NCBI GenBank assembly: GCA_943735955.1
Contig: OX030958.1
Location: forward strand, 2,611,531-2,675,530
DNA: 64,000 bases
Origin: Piscicola geometra
Lineage: Eukaryota > Annelida > Clitellata > Hirudinida > Piscicolidae
Reading direction: 5' to 3'
In this document: positions 1 through 18,000 of the stretch, one piece after another
How positions within the stretch are numbered: position 1 is the first letter of the stretch
Layout of the letters: each line of letters starts with the position of its first letter
Program-made: the position numbers and the translations under genes
Notes under the pieces: generated by a model
The model's input: the letters and a program-made list of their open reading frames with translations, nothing else
Databases searched by the model: none
Told to the model about the DNA's origin: nothing

Positions 1-3000
1 TAATGATAGTAATGATAATGACAATATGGTAACAACAACAATAATGATAATAATGATAATGACAATATGGTAACAACAACAATAATGATAGTGATGATAA
101 TGACAATATGGTAACAACAACAATAATGATAAAATGATAATGACAATATGGTAACAACAACAATAATGATAGTGATGATAATGACAATATGGTAACAACA
201 ACAATAATGATAATAATGATAATGACAATATGGTAACAACAACAATAATGATAGTGATGATAATGACAATATGGTAACAACAACAATAATGATAGTGATG
301 ATAATGACAATATGGTAACAACAACAATAATGATAATAATGATAATGACAATATGGTAACAACAACAATAATGATAATAATGATAATGACAATATGGTAA
401 CAACAACAATAATGATAAAAATAATAATGATAATATGAACAACAATAATGATAGTGATGATAATGACAATATGGTAACAACAACAATAATGATAGTGATG
501 ATAATGACAATATGGTAACAACAACAATAATGATAATAATGATAATGACAATATGGTAACAACAACAATAATGATAATAATGATAATGACAATATGGTAA
601 CAACAACAATAATGATAGTGATGATAATGACAATATGGTAACAACAACAATAATGATAATAATGATAATGACAATATGGTAACAACAACAATAATGATAA
701 TAATGATAATGACAATATGGTAACAACAACAATAATGATAATAATGATAATGACAATATGGTAACAACAACAATAATGATAATAATGATAATGACAATAT
801 GGTAACAACAACAATAATGATAGTGATGATAATGACAATATGGTAACAACAACAATAATGATAATAATGATAATGACAATATGGTAACAACAACAATAAT
901 GATAAAATGATAATGACAATATGGTAACAACAACAATAATGATAGTGATGATAATGACAATATGGTAACAACAACAATAATGATAATAATGATAATGACA
1001 ATATGGTAACAACAACAATAATGATAATAATGATAATGACAATATGGTAACAACAACAATAATGATAATAATGATAATGACAATATGGTAACAACAACAA
1101 TAATGATAATAATGATAATGACAATATGGTAACAACAACAATAATGATAATAATGATAATGACAATATGGTAACAACAACAATAATGATAGTGATGATAA
1201 TGACAATATGGTAACAACAACAATAATGATAGTGATGATAATGACAATATGGTAACAACAACAATAATGATAGTGATGATAATGACAATATGGTAACAAC
1301 AACAATAATGATAGTGATGATAATGACAATATGGTAACAACAACAATAATGATAATAATGATAATGACAATATGGTAACAACAACAATAATGATAGTAAT
1401 GATAATGACAATATGGTAACAACAACAATAATGATAATAATGATAATGACAATATGGTAACAACAACAATAATGATAAAAATAATAATGATAATATGAAC
1501 AACAATAATGATAGTGATGATAATGACAATATGGTAACAACAACAATAATGATAAAATGATAATGACAATATGGTAACAACAACAATAATGATAATAATG
1601 ATAATGACAATATGGTAACAACAACAATAATGATAGTGATGATAATGACAATATGGTAACAACAACAATAATGATAGTAATGATAATGACAATATGGTAA
1701 CAACAACAATAATGATAATAATGATAATGACAATATGGTAACAACAACAATAATGATAATAATGATAATGACAATATGGTAACAACAACAATAATGATAA
1801 TAATGATAATGACAATATGGTAACAACAACAATAATGATAGTGATGATAATGACAATATGGTAACAACAACAATAATGATAATAATGATAATGACAATAT
1901 GGTAACAACAACAATAATGATAATAATGATAATGACAATATGGTAACAACAACAATAATGATAGTGATGATAATGACAATATGGTAACAACAACAATAAT
2001 GATAATAATGATAATGACAATATGGTAACAACAACAATAATGATAATAATGATAATGACAATATGGTAACAACAACAATAATGATAGTGATGATAATGAC
2101 AATATGGTAACAACAACAATAATGATAAAAATAATAATGATAATATGAACAACAACAATAATGATAATAATGATAATGACAATATGGTAACAACAACAAT
2201 AATGATAAAATGATAATGACAATATGGTAACAACAACAATAATGATAGTGATGATAATGACAATATGGTAACAACAACAATAATGATAATAATGATAATG
2301 ACAATATGGTAACAACAACAATAATGATAATAATGATAATGACAATATGGTAACAACAACAATAATGATAATAATGATAATGACAATATGGTAACAACAA
2401 CAATAATGATAATAATGATAATGACAATATGGTAACAACAACAATAATGATAATAATGATAATGACAATATGGTAACAACAACAATAATGATAATAATGA
2501 TAATGACAATATGGTAACAACAACAATAATGATAGTGATGATAATGACAATATGGTAACAACAACAATAATGATAATAATGATAATGACAATATGGTAAC
2601 AACAACAATAATGATAATAATGATAATGACAATATGGTAACAACAACAATAATGATAATAATGATAATGACAATATGGTAACAACAACAATAATGATAGT
2701 AATGATAATGACAATATGGTAACAACAACAATAATGATAGTAATGATAATGACAATATGGTAACAACAACAATAATGATAGTGATGATAATGACAATATG
2801 GTAACAACAACAATAATGATAATAATGATAATGACAATATGGTAACAACAACAATAATGATAATAATGATAATGACAATATGGTAACAACAACAATAATG
2901 ATAATAATGATAATGACAATATGGTAACAACAACAATAATGATAATAATGATAATGACAATATGGTAACAACAACAATAATGATAATAATGATAATGACA

Positions 3001-6000
3001 ATATGGTAACAACAACAATAATGATAGTGATGATAATGACAATATGGCAACAACAACAATAATGATAATAATGATAATGACAATATGGTAACAACAACAA
3101 TAATGATAGTGATGATAATGACAATATGGTAACAACAACAATAATGATAGTAATGATAATGACAATATGGTAACAACAACAATAATGATAATAATGATAA
3201 TGACAATATGGTAACAACAACAATAATGATAAAAATAATAATGATAATATGAACAACAATAATGATAGTGATGATAATGACAATATGGTAACAACAACAA
3301 TAATGATAAAAATAATAATGACAATATGGTAACAACAACAATAATGATAATAATGATAATGACAATATGGTAACAACAACAATAATGATAGTGATGATAA
3401 TGACAATATGGTAACAACAACAATAATGATAATAATGATAATGACAATATGGTAACAACAACAATAATGATAATAATGATAATGACAATATGGTAACAAC
3501 AACAATAATGATAATAATGATAATGACAATATGGTAACAACAACAATAATGATAAAAATAATAATGACAATATGGTAACAACAACAATAATGATAATAAT
3601 GATAATGACAATATGGTAACAACAACAATAATGATAATAATGATAATGACAATATGGTAACAACAACAATAATGATAATAATGATAATGACAATATGGTA
3701 ACAACAACAATAATGATAATAATGATAATGACAATATGGTAACAACAACAATAATGATAATAATGATAATGACAATATGGTAACAACAACAATAATGATA
3801 ATAATGATAATGACAATATGGTAACAACAACAATAATGATAGTGATGATAATGACAATATGGTAACAACAACAATAATGATAATATTGATAATGACAATA
3901 TGGTAACAACAACAATAATGATAATAATGATAATGACAATATGGTAACAACAACAATAATGATAATAATGATAATGACAATATGGTAACAACAACAATAA
4001 TGATAGTGATGATAATGACAATATGGTAACAACAACAATAATGATAATAATGATAATGACAATATGGTAACAACAACAATAATGATAATAATGATAATGA
4101 CAATATGGTAACAACAACAATAATGATAATAATGATAATGACAATATGGTAACAACAACAATAATGATAAAATGATAATGACAATATGGTAACAACAACA
4201 ATAATGATAGTGATGATAATGACAATATGGTAACAACAACAATAATGGTAATAATGATAATGACAATATGGTAACAACAACAATAATGATAATAATGATA
4301 ATGACAATATGGTAACAACAACAATAATGATAATAATGATAATGACAATATGGTAACAACAACAATAATGATAATAATGATAATGACAATATGGTAACAA
4401 CAACAATAATGATAATAATGATAATGACAATATGGTAACAACAACAATAATGATAATAATGATAATGACAATATGGTAACAACAACAATAATGATAATAA
4501 TGATAATGACAATATGGTAACAACAACAATAATGATAGTGATGATAATGACAATATGGTAACAACAACAATAATGATAGTAATGATAATGACAATATGGT
4601 AACAACAACAATAATGATAGTGATGATAATGACAATATGGTAACAACAACAATAATGATAGTAATGATAATGACAATATGGTAACAACAACAATAATGAT
4701 AGTGATGATAATGACAATATGGTAACAACAACAATAATGATAATAATGATAATGACAATATGGTAACAACAACAATAATGATAATAATGATAATGACAAT
4801 ATGGTAACAACAACAATAATGATAATAATGATAATGACAATATGGTAACAACAACAATAATGATAGTGATGATAATGACAATATGGTAACAACAACAATA
4901 ATGATAATAATGATAATGACAATATGGTAACAACAACAATAATGATAATAATGATAATGACAATATGGTAACAACAACAATAATGATAGTGATGATAATG
5001 ACAATATGGTAACAACAACAATAATGATAGTGATGATAATGACAATATGGTAACAACAACAATAATGATAATAATGATAATGACAATATGGTAACAACAA
5101 CAATAATGATAGTGATGATAATGACAATATGGTAACAACAACAATAATGATAATAATGATAATGACAATATGGTAACAACAACAATAATGATAATAATGA
5201 TAATGACAATATGGTAACAACAACAATAATGATAATAATGATAATGACAATATGGTAACAACAACAATAATGATAATAATGATAATGACAATATGGTAAC
5301 AACAACAATAATGATAGTAATGATAATGACAATATGGTAACAACAACAATAATGATAGTAATGATAATGACAATATGGTAACAACAACAATAATGATAAT
5401 AATGATAATGACAATATGGTAACAACAACAATAATGATAATAATGATAATGACAATATGGTAACAACAACAATAATGATAGTAATGATAATGACAATATG
5501 GTAACAACAACAATAATGATAGTAATGATAATGACAATATGGTAACAACAACAATAATGATAGTGATGATAATGACAATATGGTAACAACAACAATAATG
5601 ATAATAATGATAATGACAATATGGTAACAACAACAATAATGATAATAATGATAATGACAATATGGTAACAACAACAATAATGATAGTAATGATAATGACA
5701 ATATGGTAACAACAACAATAATGATAATAATGATAATGACAATATGGTAACAACAACAATAATGATAGTAATGATAATGACAATATGGTAACAACAACAA
5801 TAATGATAGTAATGATAATGACAATATGGTAACAACAACAATAATGATAGTGATGATAATGACAATATGGTAACAACAACAATAATGATAATAATGATAA
5901 TGACAATATGGTAACAACAACAATAATGATAATAATGATAATGACAATATGGTAACAACAACAATAATGATAATAATGATAATGACAATATGGTAACAAC

Positions 6001-9000
6001 AACAATAATGATAATAATGATAATGACAATATGGTAACAACAACAATAATGATAATAATGATAATGACAATATGGTAACAACAACAATAATGATAATAAT
6101 GATAATGACAATATGGTAACAACAACAATAATGATAATAATGATAATGACAATATGGTAACAACAACAATAATGATAGTGATGATAATGACAATATGGTA
6201 ACAACAACAATAATGATAATAATGATAATGACAATATGGTAACAACAACAATAATGATAATAATGATAATGACAATATGGTAACAACAACAATAATGATA
6301 GTGATGATAATGACAATATGGTAACAACAACAATAATGATAGTGATGATAATGACAATATGGCAACAACAACAATAATGATAATAATGATAATGACAATA
6401 TGGTAACAACAACAATAATGATAATAATGATAATGACAATATGGTAACAACAACAATAATGATAATAATGATAATGACAATATGGTAACAACAACAATAA
6501 TGATAGTGATGATAATGACAATATGGTAACAACAACAATAATGATAGTGATGATAATGACAATATGGTAACAACAACAATAATGATAATAATGATAATGA
6601 CAATATGGTAACAACAACAATAATGATAGTGATGATAATGACAATATGGTAACAACAACAATAATGATAATAATGATAATGACAATATGGTAACAACAAC
6701 AATAATGATAATAATGATAATGACAATATGGTAACAACAACAATAATGATAGTAATGATAATGACAATATGGTAACAACAACAATAATGATAATAATGAT
6801 AATGACAATATGGTAACAACAACAATAATGATAGTGATGATAATGACAATATGGTAACAACAACAATAATGATAATAATGATAATGACAATATGGTAACA
6901 ACAACAATAATGATAATAATGATAATGACAATATGGTAACAACAACAATAATGATAATAATGATAATGACAATATGGTAACAACAACAATAATGATAAAA
7001 TGATAATGACAATATGGTAACAACAACAATAATGATAATAATGATAATGACAATATGGTAACAACAACAATAATGATAAAATGATAATGACAATATGGTA
7101 ACAACAACAATAATGATAATAATGATAATGACAATATGGTAACAACAACAATAATGATAATAATGATAATGACAATATGGTAACAACAACAATAATGATA
7201 ATAATGATAATGACAATATGGTAACAACAACAATAATGATAGTGATGATAATGACAATATGGTAACAACAACAATAATGATAATAATGATAATGACAATA
7301 TGGTAACAACAACAATAATGATAATAATGATAATGACAATATGGTAACAACAACAATAATGATAATAATGATAATGACAATATGGTAACAACAACAATAA
7401 TGATAATAATGATAATGACAATATGGTAACAACAACAATAATGATAATAATGATAATGACAATATGGTAACAACAACAATAATGATAGTGATGATAATGA
7501 CAATATGGTAACAACAACAATAATGATAATAATGATAATGACAATATGGTAACAACAACAATAATGATAATAATGATAATGACAATATGGTAACAACAAC
7601 AATAATGATAATAATGATAATGACAATATGGTAACAACAACAATAATGATAATAATGATAATGACAATATGGTAACAACAACAATAATGATAATAATGAT
7701 AATGACAATATGGTAACAACAACAATAATGATAATAATGATAATGACAATATGGTAACAACAACAATAATGATAATAATGATAATGACAATATGGTAACA
7801 ACAACAATAATGATAATAATGATAATGACAATATGGTAACAACAACAATAATGATAGTGATGATAATGACAATATGGTAACAACAACAATAATGATAATA
7901 ATGATAATGACAATATGGTAACAACAACAATAATGATAGTGATGATAATGACAATATGGTAACAACAACAATAATGATAATAATGATAATGACAATATGG
8001 TAACAACAACAATAATGATAGTAATGATAATGACAATATGGTAACAACAACAATAATGATAATAATGATAATGACAATATGGTAACAACAACAATAATGA
8101 TAATAATGATAATGACAATATGGTAACAACAACAATAATGATAATAATGATAATGACAATATGGTAACAACAACAATAATGATAATAATGATAATGACAA
8201 TATGGTAACAACAACAATAATGATAAAATGATAATGACAATATGGTAACAACAACAATAATGATAGTGATGATAATGACAATATGGTAACAACAACAATA
8301 ATGATAATAATGATAATGACAATATGGTAACAACAACAATAATGATAATAATGATAATGACAATATGGTAACAACAACAATAATGATAATAATGATAATG
8401 ACAATATGGTAACAACAACAATAATGATAGTGATGATAATGACAATATGGTAACAACAACAATAATGATAATAATGATAATGACAATATGGTAACAACAA
8501 CAATAATGATAATAATGATAATGACAATATGGTAACAACAACAATAATGATAGTGATGATAATGACAATATGGTAACAACAACAATAATGATAGTGATGA
8601 TAATGACAATATGGTAACAACAACAATAATGGTAATAATGATAATGACAATATGGTAACAACAACAATAATGATAATAATGATAATGACAATATGGTAAC
8701 AACAACAATAATGATAATAATGATAATGACAATATGGTAACAACAACAATAATGATAGTAATGATAATGACAATATGGTAACAACAACAATAATGATAGT
8801 GATGATAATGACAATATGGTAACAACAACAATAATGATAATAATGATAATGACAATATGGTAACAACAACAATAATGATAGTGATGATAATGACAATATG
8901 GTAACAACAACAATAATGATAATAATGATAATGACAATATGGTAACAACAACAATAATGATAGTGATGATAATGACAATATGGTAACAACAACAATAATG

Positions 9001-12000
9001 ATAATAATGATAATGACAATATGGTAACAACAACAATAATGATAATAATGATAATGACAATATGGTAACAACAACAATAATGATAGTGATGATAATGACA
9101 ATATGGTAACAACAACAATAATGATAGTGATGATAATGACAATATGGTAACAACAACAATAATGATAATAATGATAATGACAATATGGTAACAACAACAA
9201 TAATGATAATAATGATAATGACAATATGGTAACAACAACAATAATGATAATAATGATAATGACAATATGGTAACAACAACAATAATGATAAAATGATAAT
9301 GACAATATGGTAACAACAACAATAATGATAATAATGATAATGACAATATGGTAACAACAACAATAATGATAATAATGATAATGACAATATGGTAACAACA
9401 ACAATAATGATAATAATGATAATGACAATATGGTAACAACAACAATAATGATAATAATGATAATGACAATATGGTAACAACAACAATAATGATAGTGATG
9501 ATAATGACAATATGGTAACAACAACAATAATGATAGTGATGATAATGACAATATGGTAACAACAACAATAATGATAATAATGATAATGACAATATGGTAA
9601 CAACAACAATAATGATAATAATGATAATGACAATATGGTAACAACAACAATAATGATAATAATGATAATGACAATATGGTAACAACAACAATAATGATAG
9701 TAATGATAATGACAATATGGTAACAACAACAATAATGATAATAATGATAATGACAATATGGTAACAACAACAATAATGATAATAATGATAATGACAATAT
9801 GGTAACAACAACAATAATGATAATAATGATAATGACAATATGGTAACAACAACAATAATGATAGTGATGATAATGACAATATGGTAACAACAACAATAAT
9901 GATAATAATGATAATGACAATATGGTAACAACAACAATAATGATAATAATGATAATGACAATATGGTAACAACAACAATAATGATAATAATGATAATGAC
10001 AATATGGTAACAACAACAATAATGATAATAATGATAATGACAATATGGTAACAACAACAATAATGATAATAATGATAATGACAATATGGTAACAACAACA
10101 ATAATGATAATAATGATAATGACAATATGGCAACAACAACAATAATGATAGTAATGATAATGACAATATGGTAACAACAACAATAATGATAGTGATGATA
10201 ATGACAATATGGTAACAACAACAATAATGATAGTAATGATAATGACAATATGGTAACAACAACAATAATGATAGTGATGATAATGACAATATGGTAACAA
10301 CAACAATAATGATAGTGATGATAATGACAATATGGTAACAACAACAATAATGATAATAATGATAATGACAATATGGTAACAACAACAATAATGATAATAA
10401 TGATAATGACAATATGGTAACAACAACAATAATGATAATAATGATAATGACAATATGGTAACAACAACAATAATGATAGTGATGATAATGACAATATGGT
10501 AACAACAACAATAATGATAGTGATGATAATGACAATATGGTAACAACAACAATAATGATAATAATGATAATGACAATATGGCAACAACAACAATAATGAT
10601 AATAATGATAATGACAATATGGTAACAACAACAATAATGATAGTGATGATAATGACAATATGGTAACAACAACAATAATGATAATAATGATAATGACAAT
10701 ATGGTAACAACAACAATAATGATAGTGATGATAATGACAATATGGTAACAACAACAATAATGATAAAATGATAATGACAATATGGTAACAACAACAATAA
10801 TGATAATAATGATAATGACAATATGGTAACAACAACAATAATGATAGTAATGATAATGACAATATGGTAACAACAACAATAATGATAATAATGATAATGA
10901 CAATATGGTAACAACAACAATAATGATAATAATGATAATGACAATATGGTAACAACAACAATAATGATAATAATGATAATGACAATATGGTAACAACAAC
11001 AATAATGATAATAATGATAATGACAATATGGTAACAACAACAATAATGATAGTGATGATAATGACAATATGGTAACAACAACAATAATGATAGTGATGAT
11101 AATGACAATATGGTAACAACAACAATAATGATAGTGATGATAATGACAATATGGTAACAACAACAATAATGATAATAATGATAATGACAATATGGTAACA
11201 ACAACAATAATGATAATAATGATAATGACAATATGGTAACAACAACAATAATGATAGTGATGATAATGACAATATGGTAACAACAACAATAATGATAATA
11301 ATGATAATGACAATATGGCAACAACAACAATAATGATAATAATGATAATGACAATATGGTAACAACAACAATAATGATAATAATGATAATGACAATATGG
11401 TAACAACAACAATAATGATAATAATGATAATGACAATATGGTAACAACAACAATAATGATAATAATGATAATGACAATATGGTAACAACAACAATAATGA
11501 TAGTGATGATAATGACAATATGGTAACAACAACAATAATGATAATAATGATAATGACAATATGGTAACAACAACAATAATGATAGTGATGATAATGACAA
11601 TATGGTAACAACAACAATAATGATAGTGATGATAATGACAATATGGTAACAACAACAATAATGATAATAATGATAATGACAATATGGTAACAACAACAAT
11701 AATGATAATAATGATAATGACAATATGGTAACAACAACAATAATGATAATAATGATAATGACAATATGGTAACAACAACAATAATGATAAAATGATAATG
11801 ACAATATGGTAACAACAACAATAATGATAATAATGATAATGACAATATGGTAACAACAACAATAATGATAATAATGATAATGACAATATGGTAACAACAA
11901 CAATAATGATAATAATGATAATGACAATATGGTAACAACAACAATAATGATAGTGATGATAATGACAATATGGTAACAACAACAATAATGATAATAATGA

Positions 12001-15000
12001 TAATGACAATATGGTAACAACAACAATAATGATAATAATGATAATGACAATATGGTAACAACAACAATAATGATAATAATGATAATGACAATATGGTAAC
12101 AACAACAATAATGATAATAATGATAATGACAATATGGTAACAACAACAATAATGATAATAATGATAATGACAATATGGTAACAACAACAATAATGATAAT
12201 AATGATAATGACAATATGGTAACAACAACAATAATGATAATAATGATAATGACAATATGGTAACAACAACAATAATGATAATAATGATAATGACAATATG
12301 GTAACAACAACAATAATGATAATAATGATAATGACAATATGGTAACAACAACAATAATGATAATAATGATAATGACAATATGGTAACAACAACAATAATG
12401 ATAGTAATGATAATGACAATATGGTAACAACAACAATAATGATAATAATGATAATGACAATATGGTAACAACAACAATAATGATAGTGATGATAATGACA
12501 ATATGGTAACAACAACAATAATGATAATAATGATAATGACAATATGGTAACAACAACAATAATGATAGTGATGATAATGACAATATGGTAACAACAACAA
12601 TAATGATAATAATGATAATGACAATATGGTAACAACAACAATAATGATAGTGATGATAATGACAATATGGTAACAACAACAATAATGATAGTGATGATAA
12701 TGACAATATGGTAACAACAACAATAATGATAATAATGATAATGACAATATGGTAACAACAACAATAATGATAGTGATGATAATGACAATATGGTAACAAC
12801 AACAATAATGATAATAATGATAATGACAATATGGTAACAACAACAATAATGATAATAATGATAATGACAATATGGCAACAACAACAATAATGATAATAAT
12901 GATAATGACAATATGGTAACAACAACAATAATGATAGTAATGATAATGACAATATGGTAACAACAACAATAATGATAATAATGATAATGACAATATGGTA
13001 ACAACAACAATAATGATAGTGATGATAATGACAATATGGTAACAACAACAATAATGATAATAATGATAATGACAATATGGTAACAACAACAATAATGATA
13101 GTGATGATAATGACAATATGGTAACAACAACAATAATGATAGTAATGATAATGACAATATGGTAACAACAACAATAATGATAATAATGATAATGACAATA
13201 TGGTAACAACAACAATAATGATAGTGATGATAATGACAATATGGTAACAACAACAATAATGATAGTAATGATAATGACAATATGGTAACAACAACAATAA
13301 TGATAATAATGATAATGACAATATGGTAACAACAACAATAATGATAGTAATGATAATGACAATATGGTAACAACAACAATAATGATAATAATGATAATGA
13401 CAATATGGTAACAACAACAATAATGATAATAATGATAATGACAATATGGCAACAACAACAATAATGATAGTGATGATAATGACAATATGGTAACAACAAC
13501 AATAATGATAGTAATGATAATGACAATATGGTAACAACAACAATAATGATAATAATGATAATGACAATATGGTAACAACAACAATAATGATAATAATGAT
13601 AATGACAATATGGTAACAACAACAATAATGATAATAATGATAATGACAATATGGTAACAACAACAATAATGATAGTGATGATAATGACAATATGGCAACA
13701 ACAACAATAATGATAGTGATGATAATGACAATATGGTAACAACAACAATAATGATAATAATGATAATGACAATATGGTAACAACAACAATAATGATAGTA
13801 ATGATAATGACAATATGGTAACAACAACAATAATGATAATAATGATAATGACAATATGGTAACAACAACAATAATGATAATAATGATAATGACAATATGG
13901 TAACAACAACAATAATGATAATAATGATAATGACAATATGGTAACAACAACAATAATGATAATAATGATAATGACAATATGGTAACAACAACAATAATGA
14001 TAGTGATGATAATGACAATATGGTAACAACAACAATAATGATAATAATGATAATGACAATATGGTAACAACAACAATAATGATAGTGATGATAATGAAAA
14101 TATGGTAACAACAACAATAATGATAATAATGATAATGACAATATGGTAACAACAACAATAATGATAATAATGATAATGACAATATGGTAACAACAACAAT
14201 AATGATAGTAATGATAATGACAATATGGTAACAACAACAATAATGATAATAATGATAATGACAATATGGTAACAACAACAATAATGATAGTGATGATAAT
14301 GACAATATGGTAACAACAACAATAATGATAATAATGATAATGACAATATGGTAACAACAACAATAATGATAATAATGATAATGACAATATGGTAACAACA
14401 ACAATAATGATAGTGATGATAATGACAATATGGTAACAACAACAATAATGATAGTGATGATAATGACAATATGGTAACAACAACAATAATGATAATAATG
14501 ATAATGACAATATGGTAACAACAACAATAATGATAATAATGATAATGACAATATGGCAACAACAACAATAATGATAATAATGATAATGACAATATGGTAA
14601 CAACAACAATAATGATAATAATGATAATGACAATATGGTAACAACAACAATAATGATAATAATGATAATGACAATATGGTAACAACAACAATAATGATAA
14701 TAATGATAATGACAATATGGTAACAACAACAATAATGATAATAATGATAATGACAATATGGTAACAACAACAATAATGATAGTGATGATAATGACAATAT
14801 GGTAACAACAACAATAATGATAATAATGATAATGACAATATGGTAACAACAACAATAATGATAGTAATGATAATGACAATATGGTAACAACAACAATAAT
14901 GATAATAATGATAATGACAATATGGTAACAACAACAATAATGATAGTGATGATAATGACAATATGGTAACAACAACAATAATGATAATAATGATAATGAC

Positions 15001-18000
15001 AATATGGTAACAACAACAATAATGATAATAATGATAATGACAATATGGTAACAACAACAATAATGATAGTGATGATAATGACAATATGGTAACAACAACA
15101 ATAATGATAATAATGATAATGACAATATGGTAACAACAACAATAATGATAATAATGATAATGACAATATGGTAACAACAACAATAATGATAATAATGATA
15201 ATGACAATATGGTAACAACAACAATAATGATAGTGATGATAATGACAATATGGTAACAACAACAATAATGATAATAATGATAATGACAATATGGTAACAA
15301 CAACAATAATGATAATAATGATAATGACAATATGGTAACAACAACAATAATGATAATAATGATAATGACAATATGGTAACAACAACAATAATGATAATAA
15401 TGATAATGACAATATGGTAACAACAACAATAATGATAGTGATGATAATGACAATATGGTAACAACAACAATAATGATAATAATGATAATGACAATATGGT
15501 AACAACAACAATAATGATAATAATGATAATGACAATATGGTAACAACAACAATAATGATAGTAATGATAATGACAATATGGTAACAACAACAATAATGAT
15601 AATAATGATAATGACAATATGGTAACAACAACAATAATGATAGTGATGATAATGACAATATGGTAACAACAACAATAATGATAATAATGATAATGACAAT
15701 ATGGTAACAACAACAATAATGATAATAATGATAATGACAATATGGTAACAACAACAATAATGATAATAATGATAATGACAATATGGTAACAACAACAATA
15801 ATGATAATAATGATAATGACAATATGGTAACAACAACAATAATGATAGTGATGATAATGACAATATGGTAACAACAACAATAATGATAATAATGATAATG
15901 ACAATATGGTAACAACAACAATAATGATAGTGATGATAATGACAATATGGTAACAACAACAATAATGATAATAATGATAATGACAATATGGTAACAACAA
16001 CAATAATGATAATAATGATAATGACAATATGGTAACAACAACAATAATGATAATAATGATAATGACAATATGGCAACAACAACAATAATGATAGTGATGA
16101 TAATGACAATATGGTAACAACAACAATAATGATAAAATGATAATGACAATATGGTAACAACAACAATAATGATAAAATGATAATGACAATATGGTAACAA
16201 CAACAATAATGATAGTGATGATAATGACAATATGGTAACAACAACAATAATGATAATAATGATAATGACAATATGGTAACAACAACAATAATGATAATAA
16301 TGATAATGACAATATGGTAACAACAACAATAATGATAAAATGATAATGACAATATGGTAACAACAACAATAATGATAGTGATGATAATGACAATATGGTA
16401 ACAACAACAATAATGATAATAATGATAATGACAATATGGTAACAACAACAATAATGATAGTGATGATAATGACAATATGGTAACAACAACAATAATGATA
16501 AAATGATAATGACAATATGGTAACAACAACAATAATGATAAAATGATAATGACAATATGGTAACAACAACAATAATGATAGTGATGATAATGACAATATG
16601 GTAACAACAACAATAATGATAATAATGATAATGACAATATGGTAACAACAACAATAATGATAATAATGATAATGACAATATGGTAACAACAACAATAATG
16701 ATAATAATGATAATGACAATATGGTAACAACAACAATAATGATAATAATGATAATGACAATATGGTAACAACAACAATAATGATAAAATGATAATGACAA
16801 TATGGTAACAACAACAATAATGATAATAATGATAATGACAATATGGTAACAACAACAATAATGATAGTGATGATAATGACAATATGGTAACAACAACAAT
16901 AATGATAATAATGATAATGACAATATGGTAACAACAACAATAATGATAATAATGATAATGACAATATGGTAACAACAACAATAATGATAATAATGATAAT
17001 GACAATATGGTAACAACAACAATAATGATAATAATGATAATGACAATATGGTAACAACAACAATAATGATAAAATGATAATGACAATATGGTAACAACAA
17101 CAATAATGATAAAATGATAATGACAATATGGTAACAACAACAATAATGATAGTGATGATAATGACAATATGGTAACAACAACAATAATGATAATAATGAT
17201 AATGACAATATGGTAACAACAACAATAATGATAGTAATGATAATGACAATATGGTAACAACAACAATAATGATAATAATGATAATGACAATATGGTAACA
17301 ACAACAATAATGATAGTAATGATAATGACAATATGGTAACAACAACAATAATGATAATAATGATAATGACAATATGGTAACAACAACAATAATGATAATA
17401 ATGATAATGACAATATGGCAACAACAACAATAATGATAATAATGATAATGACAATATGGTAACAACAACAATAATGATAATAATGATAATGACAATATGG
17501 TAACAACAACAATAATGATAAAATGATAATGACAATATGGTAACAACAACAATAATGATAATAATGATAATGACAATATGGTAACAACAACAATAATGAT
17601 AATAATGATAATGACAATATGGTAACAACAACAATAATGATAATAATGATAATGACAATATGGTAACAACAACAATAATGATAATAATGATAATGACAAT
17701 ATGGTAACAACAACAATAATGATAGTAATGATAATGACAATATGGTAACAACAACAATAATGATAATAATGATAATGACAATATGGTAACAACAACAATA
17801 ATGATAATAATGATAATGACAATATGGTAACAACAACAATAATGATAGTGATGATAATGACAATATGGTAACAACAACAATAATGATAATAATGATAATG
17901 ACAATATGGTAACAACAACAATAATGATAGTGATGATAATGACAATATGGTAACAACAACAATAATGATAATAATGATAATGACAATATGGTAACAACAA